A stretch of DNA of 64,000 nucleotides from Methanomassiliicoccales archaeon RumEn M2 (GCA_001421175.1 LJKL01000010.1:28010-92009), one strand, 5' to 3'; positions 46,000 to 56,286 are shown, counted from the first letter of the stretch. Numbers and translations: made by a program. The notes: generated by a model from the sequence alone, not told the origin.

Positions 46000-47002
46000 A
46001 TGGACGGGGCAGTTGAGTACGGAGTTCTCGGTTATTCCACAGACAACATCGGGGACGATATACAGAGCATCGCCTCGTCAAGATTTCTTCCGAGCATAGA
46101 CCGGGTCATAAACCGTGAGAGGCTTCACAGGTTCGACGGTCCTAGAACGAAGGTCATACTCAACGCGTTCTTCCTGGATTCTCCGAAGCATTTCCCCCCT
46201 TCTGACAGGATAGACCCTCTTCTGATATCCATGCACGTGACTCCCGTGATGAGGAAAGGGTTCATCAAAAGGTCGAAAGAGTATCTGATAGAGCACGGAC
46301 CCGTCGGATGCAGGGATATGACGACGCTGAGATGGCTGGAGGAGAATGATGTGCCAGCTTACTTCTCCGGTTGTCTTACGACGACACTTATGTCAAATCC
46401 GGAGATCGAGAAGCAGGACTACATAATCGCAACAGACCTTCCGGACGAAGTTGTGGAGTACATGCGCAGCGAAGCGGACTGCCCGGTCTACACCCTGTCC
46501 CACGATTTCAGGCCTGTGTTCGATATGCGAACCCGTCTCGAAGCTGCAAAGGTGTTCCTCTATCTTTACAATTCGGCAAGGTGCGTGGTATCACGCAGAC
46601 TGCATGCATCAGTGCCTTCTCTGGCCATGGGTACCCCGTCCCTCCTTCTCGACATAGATCTGGAACGTTTCGGGGGGAGGTTCGAGGGAGTCAGGGAGCA
46701 CGTAAGACAGATGTCTGTCGAGGACTTCCTGGACGGGAAATACGATATCAATTCCCCGCCCCCCCAATCCTACGAGCCATATGAAGATCCGCAACGATCT
46801 CGTGAAGAGATGCGCAGAATTCACCGGCTACGATTCCGGGAGGTCATCCGTGACAGTTCCGAAGATACCTGAGATAATGTGGATGCTCCGGAACAACGAG
46901 AATGATCACCGGAGAATGTTCTATAAGTATTGGAAGAAAGAGGCCCTTGAGATGTTTTTCGATAAACACATCAGAGGACGCAGGGCCGAGGATATGGACT
47001 GA
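46000..47002 (+). CDS. Polysaccharide pyruvyl transferase family protein, one frameshift
   Basis: A glycosyl/pyruvyl transferase-like protein with YSTDNIGDDIQSIA at the N-terminus, CRDMTTLRWLEE and YFSGCLTTTL in the middle and VVSRRLHASVPSLAMGTPSL later, the landmarks of the WcaK/CsaB family. The frame breaks in a run of seven C (46759-46765, one too many). The other frame gives NPTSHMKIRNDLVKRCAEF and ends at 47002. Repaired length is about 333 residues. It converges stop-to-stop on a flippase gene, pointing to surface polysaccharide assembly. Confidence 0.78.
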
Positions 47003-48494
47003 TCATTTCAGTTCCTCATCCAGACTTTCCTTGAGCTTCTTCGGGTTAAGGGCATCCGCCATCATCATGACGTCCTCCCTCCTCAGTTCCCCCAGTATGA
47101 ATGAGGATGCTGCGTATGATAGCAGACAGACGGCTCCGGATATCAGAAGCATAAGTATGCCGTCCGCATCGAAATACCGGACGAAGGCTGCCAGGCAGAG
47201 AAGGGAGACCGCGGCAGATGCCAGATGCTTCCAGAATTTGGAATAGAATCTTATTCCCACCTTCTGGCGGATGAGGTATGCAAGCAGGACGGTCAGGAAG
47301 GCATATCCTGCACTGAGGGATATTGCGGCCCCGACACCCCCAAGTCCACCCAGTTGGAATCCGAGTACGTTATCAGGTATGAGCAGGGCATAGCCGCAGA
47401 TCACCACCACAGCGTATGCCATCACGGCCTTGCCGTAAAGTGCCACCCTGCCGGAGGCATACAGGACCTGGGTCAGCATGCCTGTGAATATGAACGCGGC
47501 TATCATCACCGAATGATAGGAGAGAATGACTCCCGCCTGCCGGTACCCGGCGCCGAAGACCAATGTGCTGACCTCCGGGCCCAGGACCATCAGGAAGATC
47601 ACGGGAGGGAGGATAAGCATGGCCATGTACCTCTCCGCGGTCCACATGGCTCTTTCACCCTCCTCCGGGTTCTTTCCTATGTCTATCCTGGAGAGATGAG
47701 GCAACATGATCCTGTTCAGGGAGCCGCCGAAGGATGTGAATGCCCACACTATGCCCATGGATGCCGCATAGAATCCCACCTCAAGACTGCCGCTGTATAT
47801 TCCGACGAGGACCTTGTCGAGATAATCAAGGGAGGATATGAGGAGGATCGAGAAGGACAGAGGAGCAGCGAATCTGATGTACTCCTTTATGTAAACGGGA
47901 CGGACCAGTCTTATCCTCGGTCTTCTGAAGAGATAAACAGCCAGGGAGAAGGAGATCAGGGTGCCCAAGAGATAAGCCAGGGAAAGCACGGCAGGTGAGA
48001 CCTTCATGACAGCCAGAGCCATCAGGATGAAGCTTCTGGCGACGTATTCGATCATGAACACGGAAGACGATTTCCCGCTCTCGAGCCTGCCGTCGAACAT
48101 GCCGGTCAGGGTCGCCTGGATATCCTGGACTATGTAATATGCTATGAAGACGATCACAACGAGCACGGTATCCCGGCCCACGCTCCCGTCTCGCATGCTG
48201 GCATATATGAACGCGGATGACAGGGCCGCCATTACAAGCACAAGACCCAGCTTGACCGTCAGGTATGTGGAGAAGCATGCGTTCTGATCCCTGCCCTCGG
48301 CGACGAATTTCATGTTCGCAGTGTGGAAGCCGAGGTCTGTGACGGCATTGAAGAAGGCGACGAAAGCCATCCCCCCACATCATCACACCGTACTGGTCAC
48401 CCACGTAGCGGGTCATGACCATCAGCGCCACGAAGGACATCAGCGAGGCTACGACCTTCGAAACGACATTCATGACATATTTGTGGATCAACAT
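47003..48494 (-). CDS. Polysaccharide flippase (MOP/PST type), one frameshift
   Basis: About 496 residues and 12-14 transmembrane helices after repair. The start is ATG 48494 (MLIHKYVMNVVSKVVASL). The first frame runs to QYGVMMWG; a run of six C (48371-48376, one too many) shifts it, and the rest reads MAFVAFFNAVTDLGFHTANMKF onward. The family moves lipid-linked glycans across the membrane. Minus-strand TATA-like ACATTTATA lies near 48546-48554. It pairs with the adjacent pyruvyl transferase. Confidence 0.82.
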
Positions 48495-48703
48495 TCGATC
48501 TGTCCCGCAATCCGTGCGATGTCTCCACATTGCTTCCGTTGCGGTATAAATGTTAGTCTCTCGGGGCGGCAATATGCCAGGGGACCGTTGCCAAAATCGC
48601 CGTAAGAGATCCCCATCGCTAAATGTTATATACTCCCCCCATATTACGAACGTCTGCTTGTAGGAGGACTAAACATCCGCATGCACTACAAGGAGGAATT
48701 GTA

Positions 48704-49342
48704 TTGGCAGAAAAGTCAACCGTAATGGCTGTGCAGAAGGCACTCGAGGGTGCCAAGAAGCGCAAGTTTACTGAGACGGTTGAGTTGGCCATCAATCTCA
48801 AGGATGTTGATCTGTCTATTCCCAAGAACCGTATCCAGGATGATATCATCCTGCCCAACGGCCGCGGGAAAGCGATCAGGGTCTGCGTGATTGGTGGTGG
48901 CGAACTAGCTTTGAAAGCCAAAGACGTGGCCGACCTCGTGATCACCGCTGAAGAGATTCAGACGATCGCGGACAACAAGAAACAGGCCAAGAAGATCGCG
49001 AACAGCATCGATTACTTCATTGCCGAGGCACCGCTCATGGCGGTCGTCGGTAAGAGGCTCGGTGTGGTTCTCGGCCCCAGGGGCAAGATGCCTAAACCCA
49101 TCCCGCCCGGAGTGGATCCGAGCAACATGATCGACGCTCTCCGCAGGACTGTTTCTGTCAGGACCAAGGATAAGATGACCTTCCACGCCCCGGTGGGGAC
49201 GACGGAAATGCCCGTCGAGCAGCTGGCCGATAACATCGAGACGCTTTTGAAGCGCATCGAGGTCAAGCTCGAGAAAGGCAGGATGAACATCGCTTCATCC
49301 TACGTCAAGACCACAATGGGACCGTCTGAGAGGTTGTTCTGA
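48704..49342 (+). CDS. rpl1: Large-subunit ribosomal protein L1
   Basis: 212 residues from TTG 48704 (LAEKSTVMAVQKALEGAKKRKF), with AGGAGGAATT just before. The KRLGVVLGPRGKMPKP block is the L1 hallmark. L1 forms the mobile E-site stalk and in methanogens represses its own operon by binding the mRNA. The promoter is TATA-like GTTATATACT (48625-48634), leaving a leader of about 45 bases. A 14-codon ATG ORF (48681-48725) overlaps the TTG start out of frame and might tune translation. Confidence 0.95.
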   Translation: MAEKSTVMAVQKALEGAKKRKFTETVELAINLKDVDLSIPKNRIQDDIILPNGRGKAIRVCVIGGGELALKAKDVADLVITAEEIQTIADNKKQAKKIANSIDYFIAEAPLMAVVGKRLGVVLGPRGKMPKPIPPGVDPSNMIDALRRTVSVRTKDKMTFHAPVGTTEMPVEQLADNIETLLKRIEVKLEKGRMNIASSYVKTTMGPSERLF

Positions 49343-49354
49343 GGAGGTTCGAAA

Positions 49355-50359
49355 ATGGCACACGTCGCATCTTGGAAGAAGGACCTGGTGAAACAGCTGG
49401 TCGAAGGTCTCGTGAAGTACCCCGTGGTAGCCGTCGTCGATATGCACGGCATCCCCGGGCCCCAGATCCAGTCCATGAGGGCTGGTCTGAGGGATCACGC
49501 GGCCCTCAGGATGACCAAGAACAACCTGATTCTCCTGGCTCTGGACGAGGCATCCAAGCAGAAGCCCGGCATCGAGGCGCTGAAGGAGCACGTGCACGGT
49601 CAGTGCGCGTTAATCGCTACCGATCTGAATCCCTTCAAGCTGTTCAAGCAGTTGGAAGCGACGAAGACAGCCGCACCCGCGAAGCCAGGCCAGCATGCGC
49701 CTTACGACATCGTGGTCCCGAAAGGGCCCACGCCGTTCGGACCCGGCCCGATCATCGGGGAACTTCAAAAGATTGGCCTTCCCGCGTCTATAGACAGCGG
49801 GAAGATAGTGATTAAGAAGGAAACGACACTGGTGAAGGAAGGCCACGCCATCCCCGCCGACGTCGCTGGGATGCTGCCCAAGCTGAACATCCTGCCCATG
49901 ATCGTGGGCATGGACCTCAGGGCCGCATTCGAGGAAGACACGATCTACGGAAAGAACGTGTTGGACATCCCGGAGAATTACTATTCTGATATGTTCGCTA
50001 CGGCCGCATTCAACGCCCGTGCCCTGAGCATGGCGATCGCGTTCCCCACAAAGGAAACGATCTCGGCGCTCATCGCGAAGGCGTTCAGGGAGGCCCTGGG
50101 CCTCTCTGTATCGGCCGCGATACCAACCAGAGAGAACATCGACATTCTTCTCGCGAAGGCCGACGCCCAAATGCTGGCGTTGGCCGCCGCAGCGGGATAC
50201 GCGAACGACAGCATATCGGCCAGGCTCAGCGCCCGTGCCGTAGCGGCCCCGGCCGCGGCTGTCGCGGCTCCCGCGGCGGAAGAGAAGAACGACGAGGAAG
50301 AGAAAAAAGAGGTCAGCGAAGAAGAAGCAGCTGCTGGCCTCAGTGCATTATTCGGCTAA
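49355..50359 (+). CDS. rpl10: Large-subunit stalk protein L10 (P0)
   Basis: 334 residues: an rRNA-binding domain ([23 protein letters not shown]), the archaeal insertion domain, helical L12-binding spine repeats, and the acidic tail [20 protein letters not shown] shared with L12. ATG behind GAGGAGGTT. It recruits translational GTPases together with L12. Confidence 0.96.
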   Translation: MAHVASWKKDLVKQLVEGLVKYPVVAVVDMHGIPGPQIQSMRAGLRDHAALRMTKNNLILLALDEASKQKPGIEALKEHVHGQCALIATDLNPFKLFKQLEATKTAAPAKPGQHAPYDIVVPKGPTPFGPGPIIGELQKIGLPASIDSGKIVIKKETTLVKEGHAIPADVAGMLPKLNILPMIVGMDLRAAFEEDTIYGKNVLDIPENYYSDMFATAAFNARALSMAIAFPTKETISALIAKAFREALGLSVSAAIPTRENIDILLAKADAQMLALAAAAGYANDSISARLSARAVAAPAAAVAAPAAEEKNDEEEKKEVSEEEAAAGLSALFG

Positions 50360-50376
50360 AAAGGAGGTTGAATAGA

Positions 50377-50688
50377 ATGGAGTATATCTACAGCGCTATG
50401 GTGCTCTACTCTGCAGGCAAGGAGATAACGGACGACGCGATCGCCGCTATTCTCAGCGCCGCAGGTGTTGAGGCTGACGCAGCCAAGATCAAAGCTCTGA
50501 CCGCTTCCCTCGAGGGAGTCGACATAAAGGAGGCCATTGCAAGCGCCTCCGTTATGGCCGCTCCCGCCGCCGGAGCAGCGCCCGCAGCCGCGGCCGCCGC
50601 CCCCGGAGAGGAGAAGAAGGAAGAGCCCGAGGAAGAGGCTGTCAGCGAGGAAGAGGCCGCAGCCGGCCTTTCTGCACTCTTCGGATGA
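50377..50688 (+). CDS. rpl12: Large-subunit stalk protein L12 (P1)
   Basis: 103 residues from ATG 50377 ([17 protein letters not shown]), behind AAGGAGGTT. N-terminal dimerisation helices, an alanine/proline hinge and an acidic end identical in its last residues to L10 ([10 protein letters not shown]). Multiple copies load on L10. It ends the L1-L10-L12 operon; a T-rich stretch (TTATTTTTCGGG) follows. Confidence 0.96.
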   Translation: MEYIYSAMVLYSAGKEITDDAIAAILSAAGVEADAAKIKALTASLEGVDIKEAIASASVMAAPAAGAAPAAAAAAPGEEKKEEPEEEAVSEEEAAAGLSALFG

Positions 50689-50797
50689 TCCCTTACGGTA
50701 TCACGAAGCTTGAAACCATTTCCCTAAAAATTATTTTTCGGGTCTTTGACCGTTCTATATATAAACCCGTGAACATCTGTCAGACAGAGAGAGGCCT

Positions 50798-51094
50798 ATG
50801 GCATCCACAGAACGCGTGACGATAAGGATACAGTCGGACAAACTGGCGCTCCTCCAGAACCTGGTGGACAGCGGGGAGTTCGAGAGCATATCCGATGCGA
50901 TAAGGGAGGCCATGGATGAGTTCATCAGATCCCGTTTCACTCCCGAGAACATCGCCAAGATAACCGTGGACCTGCCCAGAGGCAACGTCACCGAATTGGA
51001 GAATCTCATCAAAGAAGGCGACTCAGTATCCATCGATGACGCGATAAGGAACGCCGTGCGGGAGTACACCCGTGCAAGGGCGAAGAATCAGTGA
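50798..51094 (+). CDS. Double ribbon-helix-helix DNA-binding protein
   Basis: 98 residues made of two copies of a ribbon-helix-helix unit: residues about 5-45 (ERVTIRIQSDKLALLQNLVD, SISDAIREAMDEFI) and 53-93 (AKITVDLPRGNVTELENLIK, SIDDAIRNAVREYT). Ordinary RHH regulators dimerise to form the binding ribbon; here one chain could do so alone. TATA-like CTATATATAAAC lies 30-45 bases upstream. Target unknown. The 3' end overlaps convergent trmJ by 7 bases. Confidence 0.82.
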   Translation: MASTERVTIRIQSDKLALLQNLVDSGEFESISDAIREAMDEFIRSRFTPENIAKITVDLPRGNVTELENLIKEGDSVSIDDAIRNAVREYTRARAKNQ

Positions 51095-51777
51095 ATCCTC
51101 TTGACGGAGTCTTTGAAGACCCCGAGGATCGTGTTGTACTCCCACTTCGTGGGCACCGCGCGGCCCATCATCCTTCTGAACATCACCGACGTCCCTTCGC
51201 GGCGGTGCTCCGGGTAGTTGATGGCATCAAGAAGCTCGTCGAAGTAGGCGAACATCCTCTCCTTGTCGGAGCCGTCGGCGGGCGTCGGCTTCTTCACCGA
51301 ATCCCCGAAGAGCTCGTAGAAGATTATGGCGGCTGCATGGGAGAGGTTCAGTGTCGGATACTCCCTGTCCGCGGGTATGTGGATGAGGAGGTCGCACCTG
51401 GCAAGCTCCTCCTGAAGCAATCCGGTATCCTCTCTGCCCAGGACCACGGCCACCTTGTCCGGGTACTCCTCCAGCCTGGAGGCGAATTCCTTCACGGTTA
51501 TGGGAACGCGGACGTAATTGCTCTCGCCCTCGGTGATCGTATCGCTTGTGCCGGCCGACAGGAGGCACCCTTCCAGCGCCTCCTCCAAGGTGTCAACGGT
51601 CACGGCGTTCTTCAGCACATCTATGCCGTGGACGGCTCTTATCTCCCCCTCGTCGCCTACGGCGCAGGGATCCACTAGGTAAAGCTCGTCAAGACCGAAG
51701 TTGGCCATGGATCTGGCTATCGCTCCGACATTCCCTTCGAATTTCGGTCTCACCAAGACAACCCTGATATTGGCCAT
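51088..51777 (-). CDS. trmJ: tRNA/rRNA 2'-O-methyltransferase, TrmJ family
   Basis: 229 residues with the SPOUT knot motifs VRPKFEGNVGAIARSMANFG, VVLGREDTGL and LNLSHAAAI. This COG0565 group includes archaeal TrmJ, which methylates nucleotide 32 of tRNA. A C-terminal extension holds the usual dimer helix. TATA-like GATTAAGTAA lies about 30 bases upstream. Confidence 0.9.
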   Translation of the reverse strand: MANIRVVLVRPKFEGNVGAIARSMANFGLDELYLVDPCAVGDEGEIRAVHGIDVLKNAVTVDTLEEALEGCLLSAGTSDTITEGESNYVRVPITVKEFASRLEEYPDKVAVVLGREDTGLLQEELARCDLLIHIPADREYPTLNLSHAAAIIFYELFGDSVKKPTPADGSDKERMFAYFDELLDAINYPEHRREGTSVMFRRMMGRAVPTKWEYNTILGVFKDSVKRIH

Positions 51778-51900
51778 ACCGCACCTTCAGTTCTATTTCC
51801 TTACTTAATCATATCCCGAAGAAGGTCCTCTCCGGATTGTTCCATATGAGGTGAATAAGATGTCATGGCAGCAATGTGCCCGGAATAGCCAGACCATTTA

Positions 51901-51952
51901 AGTCTTTATAATTTTTCAGAAATCAGTATTGATTGTAAAGACTTTTGTAAAG
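51901..51952 (+). repeat. 52-bp direct repeat, copy A (end of the fic gene)
   Basis: Matches copy B (53275-53326) at 48 of 52 positions. It includes the last codons and the stop of the Fic gene. It carries AGTCTTTA (51901-51908) and TAAAGACT (51936-51943) as inverted half-sites and a degenerate third. Confidence 0.85.
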
Positions 51953-53246
51953 GTATCGTCCGGTCGTTCGTCTTGTCATATCTGTAAAGTGCCATATTCC
52001 CTTTTCTGCCGGACACCTTTATGTAACCTGAGGCGATCAGTTTTTGAATATCGGTACGGGCAGTCTGATACGAGATTTGATATTTCTTTTGAACAGAATA
52101 CACGGAGAAAGGCTCATCGGATTTCATGGCGTCCATAAGTACTGATCTCTGTCTCAGATTGAAGTCCGGATTGCTCACTATGCTCTGTTCCATTTCCTTC
52201 TGTTCTTTCAGCTTGCGTTCCACGTATCTCTTGAACGTATCGAAGGCGGTTTTGATCTGATCCAGATTGAATTTGATGAAATATGTCACATCATTATCGT
52301 CCGTCTCAGAGAGCAGGTATGACAGGTCATACTTCCCGCGGTGTTTCTTTATGGCTTTGGATATGGAGAGGAATTCCACAGACCAGTATCCCTTCTTCAA
52401 GGCGTACCAATAGAACAGAGCCCGGGCCAGTCTCCCGTTGCCGTCCATGAAAGGGTGGATATAGGCCATCATGAAATGCAGGATTATTCCTTTTATGATA
52501 GGGTGTTCGAATTCAGAATCATCATTCGCGTACTCGCATACGGACTGTATGCTGGCACTTATGTCTTCAAAGGACATCGGCGTGTGGTAAACGTCTCCTG
52601 TCAGGGCATCCTGCACCACGATGTCATCATTATCCCGCAGTCTGCCCTCGTATCCCTCATCCTCCAGGGTACCCTTGGTGATGATCCTGTGAGCCTCAAG
52701 GATCAGATCCGGGGTCAGAGGTTCGTCCTTCCTCCGACGTATGAAGTTCATCGCATTGTAGTTGTTGAAGATCATCCTTTCGGATCTGTTCCTGGGGGCC
52801 CGGTTCTCCCGCAGCATCTTCTTAGCCAGAGAAAGGGTGGTGGAGGCCCCCTCTATCTGACTGGAAGCTATCGACTCCTCCATGACCGAGCTTGCCGCGT
52901 AAACGATCCGGCTTTTCTTGGTCATGTTCTCCTCAGAGAACAGGCCTGCCGAGGATATCGTGTCGATCTCATGCACGATCCGCATGAAATCGCGGATGAA
53001 TGAATATCTGATCTGCGTCTTCCCGAATATGAGCTCCTTTTGTCCGTCGGACCTAAGGATCTTCATGAGGGCCCAGATAACGGCATGGTCGTTCCTGCCT
53101 ATGTCGCGATACCGTATCTCCTCCCAATGGAGGTATCTTCTGTTGAAATCCTTTGCGATGGCCAGTGCGTCCCTGCTTTGGAGCATTTCAATCAAAAGGC
53201 CTTCCGGGACATCTCCGATTCCCGGGGGTCGCTGAGGAATTCTCAT
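51906..53246 (-). CDS. Fic-domain protein (AMPylase-type) with C-terminal winged helix
   Basis: 446 residues. The Fic catalytic motif HPFMDGNGRLARALF lies near residues 260-275, preceded by the beta flap that holds target chains. An SSxxEG-type inhibitory motif, SSQIEGASTTL (near 135), is the self-blocking helix of class II Fic proteins. The C-terminal 70 residues form a winged helix (SVYSVQKKYQISYQTARTDIQKLIASG) likely to bind DNA. Fic enzymes usually attach AMP to proteins. No antitoxin gene is needed because the inhibitory motif is built in. The gene is AT-richer than its neighbours and lies between direct repeats. Confidence 0.9.
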   Translation of the reverse strand: MRIPQRPPGIGDVPEGLLIEMLQSRDALAIAKDFNRRYLHWEEIRYRDIGRNDHAVIWALMKILRSDGQKELIFGKTQIRYSFIRDFMRIVHEIDTISSAGLFSEENMTKKSRIVYAASSVMEESIASSQIEGASTTLSLAKKMLRENRAPRNRSERMIFNNYNAMNFIRRRKDEPLTPDLILEAHRIITKGTLEDEGYEGRLRDNDDIVVQDALTGDVYHTPMSFEDISASIQSVCEYANDDSEFEHPIIKGIILHFMMAYIHPFMDGNGRLARALFYWYALKKGYWSVEFLSISKAIKKHRGKYDLSYLLSETDDNDVTYFIKFNLDQIKTAFDTFKRYVERKLKEQKEMEQSIVSNPDFNLRQRSVLMDAMKSDEPFSVYSVQKKYQISYQTARTDIQKLIASGYIKVSGRKGNMALYRYDKTNDRTIPLQKSLQSILISEKL

Positions 53247-53274
53247 GAATGCTGTTATGAGCCAGTAATATAAA

Positions 53275-53326
53275 AGTCTTTATAATTTTTTAGAAATTAG
53301 TATGAATTGTAAAGACTTTTGTAAAG
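53275..53326 (+). repeat. 52-bp direct repeat, copy B (fic promoter region)
   Basis: Second copy, 29 bases upstream of the Fic start. Contains AGTCTTTA (53275-53282) and two direct TAAAGACT sites (53310-53317 and, reaching just beyond the repeat, 53322-53329). It overlaps the TATA-like CTTTTATATTAC of the minus-strand promoter, so it may be an operator. Confidence 0.85.
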
Positions 53327-53396
53327 ACTCGATACGCATGCTGCGGAGAAACATCCTCGGCAAACCTAATTAGGCATTCCTGCATACAGTTCAATC

Positions 53397-54146
53397 GTGA
53401 CCATCCCACGCAATCATCCTCGCTATGAGTCTCTCATGAGGAGGGAGCGACTCGCGGAAATGGTGGAGAAGGGCCTGGCTACGCCCACCGGGCTGATATC
53501 TCACGGCAGAGGCGAAGCCTACGATTATCTCATGGGCGAGAGGTCCATACCGTCGTCCCTGGAATCCGAGAGGGCCGGTGCGGCCCATCTGCTGAAGGCG
53601 AAGAATCCGGTGGTATGCGTCAACGGCAACGCAGCGGCGCTGGATGCGGAGAATCTGATAAAGCTGGCGAAGCTCGTCGGCGCGAAGATAGAGGTCAACA
53701 TATTCCACCGCACGGAGAGGAGGATGGAGCTGCTCATCTCCCATATGGAGGAGCAGGGCGCGGGGGAGGTGCTGGGGAGGGAACCGGATGCCAGGATACC
53801 CGGATTGACCTCGGACAGAGCATTGTGCGTCAGGGAAGGGATCTATGATTCAGACGTCATCCTCGTTCCGATAGAGGACGGGGACAGGGCGGAGGCCCTG
53901 GCGGCCATGGGGAAGACGGTGATATCGATAGATCTGAATCCTCTGTCGAGGACCTCGAAGGCCGCCGCGGTCCCCATATCGGATGAGATAACCCGGGCCC
54001 TGAAGAACATGATCGCCTTCGCAGAGGAGATGAAGGGCGACCCGTCAGCCATCGACAGGGCACTGGAATCCTATTCGGGAGAGCGCTGCCGCAAGGAGAC
54101 GGTAGATTACATATGCGAATCACTTATGTCGGAGAGAGGAAGATGA
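53397..54146 (+). CDS. 4-phosphopantoate--beta-alanine ligase (COG1701)
   Basis: 249 residues from GTG 53397. IPRNHPRYESLMRRERL at the N-terminus, VVCVNGNAAALDAENLIKLA and FHRTERRMELL are typical of archaeal phosphopantothenate synthetase, which joins 4-phosphopantoate and beta-alanine on the way to coenzyme A. Its partner pantoate kinase is not in the window. The stop overlaps the ahcY ATG (ATGA). Confidence 0.88.
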   Translation: MTIPRNHPRYESLMRRERLAEMVEKGLATPTGLISHGRGEAYDYLMGERSIPSSLESERAGAAHLLKAKNPVVCVNGNAAALDAENLIKLAKLVGAKIEVNIFHRTERRMELLISHMEEQGAGEVLGREPDARIPGLTSDRALCVREGIYDSDVILVPIEDGDRAEALAAMGKTVISIDLNPLSRTSKAAAVPISDEITRALKNMIAFAEEMKGDPSAIDRALESYSGERCRKETVDYICESLMSERGR

Positions 54147-55380
54147 ACGAGCTGTCGAGGAAGGGACTGGCAAAATTGCACTGGGCTCAGGAGCACATGC
54201 CCGCGCTCATGGAGATAAGGAAAAGGTTCTCCGAGGAGAAACCGCTCAAAGGTCTGAAGGTGGGCATGGCCCTTCACACGGAGGCCAAGACGGGGATGCT
54301 GGCCGTCACCCTTGCAGACGGAGGGGCCGAGATCAGGCTCGCAAGCTGCAATCCTCTGTCCACGGACGATTCGGTGGCGGAGGCGCTGAGGACAGAATAC
54401 GGTCTTGAGGTCCATGCCAAGAAATGGGAGAGCCAGGATGAGTACTATTGCAATCTGAACTCGGTCCTGGACATGCATCCGGATTTCGTGATAGATGACG
54501 GTGCGGACCTTATCGCGATGCTGCACACCACCAGGAAGGACGCGCTCTACAACGTGAAAGGCGCCAACGAGGAGACCACCACAGGCGTCATCCGCCTGAA
54601 GGCCATGGCCGCCGCCGGCGCGCTGCGCTTCCCGGTGATGGATGTGAACGATGCCAAGATGAAATTCCTCTTCGACAACAGATACGGTACCGGGCAGTCG
54701 GCATTCGACGGATGGATGACCGCTACGAATCTCACAGTAGCCGGGAAGAGGACCGTGGTGGCAGGTTACGGATGGTGCGGGAAAGGCGTGGCCATGAGAG
54801 CGAAAGGTCTTGGCGCCATAGTCGTAGTAACTGAAGTGGACCCGATAAAGGCGATAGAGGCCAGGATGGACGGCTTCGAGGTCATGCCGATGGTCGAGGC
54901 CGTGAAGACAGCGAGATAGTGATAACGGTTACCGGCTGCAAGGATGTCATCAGCTACGCCCACATACCGCTGATAAAGGACGGCTGCGTGCTGTGCAATG
55001 CCGGGCACTTCGATAACGAGATCAGCAAGAAGGCCCTGGACAGCGAAGCCGTGAACGTCACAAGAGTAAGGGAATTCGTTGACAAGTACGAGATGAAGGA
55101 CGGCAGAATGGTCTATCTCGTATCAGAGGGACGTCTCATGAACCTGGCCGCCGGCCAGGGGCACCCCGTGGAGATCATGGACATGAGCTTCGCCACACAG
55201 GCGCTGGCACTTGAGCACATGGTCAACAATCACAAGAAAATGGAAGGGGAGGTATATGCGGTGCCGGATCACATAGATGAGGCGATAGCACGCATCAAGC
55301 TGAGGTCCATGGGGATCGAGATCGACTCGCTGACGAAGGAGCAGACAGAATACATATCAGGATGGGAGGAAGGAACTTGA
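54143..55380 (+). CDS. ahcY: S-adenosylhomocysteine hydrolase AhcY, one frameshift
   Basis: From ATG 54143 (MNELSRKGLAKLHWAQEHMP). Substrate motifs HTEAKTGMLA, SCNPLSTDD and NEETTTGVIRL, and the NAD site GYGWCGKGVAMRAKGLGA, are present. The frame ends early at AVKTAR; one base is missing near 54912, and the true reading AVKTAEIVITVTGCKDVIS continues to 55380. Repaired length is about 412 residues. It removes the product inhibitor of methyltransferases. Coupled to COG1701 upstream. Confidence 0.93.
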
Positions 55381-56285
55381 AGCCCTTCCTCTCCGTTTAC
55401 GGGCACGTTTCCATTGATAAGATAATCTCCGTCAGGGAGTTCCCGCGCCTTAACACATCCATAAACGTTCTCTCGAAGAAGAGCAACATGGGCGGGACCG
55501 CATCCAACATATCCTATGTTGCAGCCACTCTAGGCGTTCCGACGATGCTCTGCGCATTCATCGGGAAGGACTTCCCGCACGAGTACAGGAAGAGGCTGAA
55601 GGACGCCGGGGTGATGACCTCAGGAATGATAGAAACGGAGTATGGCACATCCGAGGCGCTGGTGGTAAATGACAGGAACTTCGATCAGAAGGTACTGTTC
55701 TATCAGGGACCCCAGGGTTGGGCTTCAAAATTGGGGGTAGACCTGTCGAAGTATGCCAAGGGCTCGGAGTATGTGCACTTCTCCACGGGGGATCCGGATT
55801 ACTACATATCGCAGATGGAGAAGCTGAAGGATATTCCGTACATAGCCTTCGACCCGGCCCAGGAGATTCATGAGATCTGGGATAAGGAGAGGTTCAACAG
55901 AGCGCTGGCACTTTCGAACATATTCTTCTGCAACGAGCACGAGTCAGTTTCCGCAGAGAATTACATAGACAACACTCTTGACACGATAAAGAAGCACCTG
56001 GTGGTCCGTACGGACGGTCCGGAAGGGAGCAGGGCGTTCATAGACGGCAAGAGAGTAGACGTCCCTGCGGTGAGACCGGATAAGGTGGTCGATACCACCG
56101 GAGCAGGGGACGCATTCAGGGCGGGCTTCTACGCTGCCAAGTACAGGGAGTACGGCACGGAGGAAGCCCTGATCATCGCAGCCGCAACCTCGTCATTCGT
56201 CATCGAAGCGTACGGGGCAGTGGAGAATGTTCCGACCTGGGACATGGTGATGGGAAGAGCAGACAACTATCTGAGGAGGATCTGA
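55362..56285 (+). CDS. PfkB-family sugar or nucleoside kinase
   Basis: About 300 residues; the ATG at 55362 overlaps ahcY, and a TTG near 55377 is an alternative. GGTASNISYVAATLG at the N-terminus and the catalytic DTTGAGDAFRAGF near residue 250 mark the ribokinase/PfkB fold. Substrate not determinable; archaeal nucleoside kinase and ribokinase-like members are candidates. Third gene of the operon; the next gene starts one base after its stop. Confidence 0.85.
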   Translation: MGGRNLKPFLSVYGHVSIDKIISVREFPRLNTSINVLSKKSNMGGTASNISYVAATLGVPTMLCAFIGKDFPHEYRKRLKDAGVMTSGMIETEYGTSEALVVNDRNFDQKVLFYQGPQGWASKLGVDLSKYAKGSEYVHFSTGDPDYYISQMEKLKDIPYIAFDPAQEIHEIWDKERFNRALALSNIFFCNEHESVSAENYIDNTLDTIKKHLVVRTDGPEGSRAFIDGKRVDVPAVRPDKVVDTTGAGDAFRAGFYAAKYREYGTEEALIIAAATSSFVIEAYGAVENVPTWDMVMGRADNYLRRI

Positions 56286-56286
56286 G

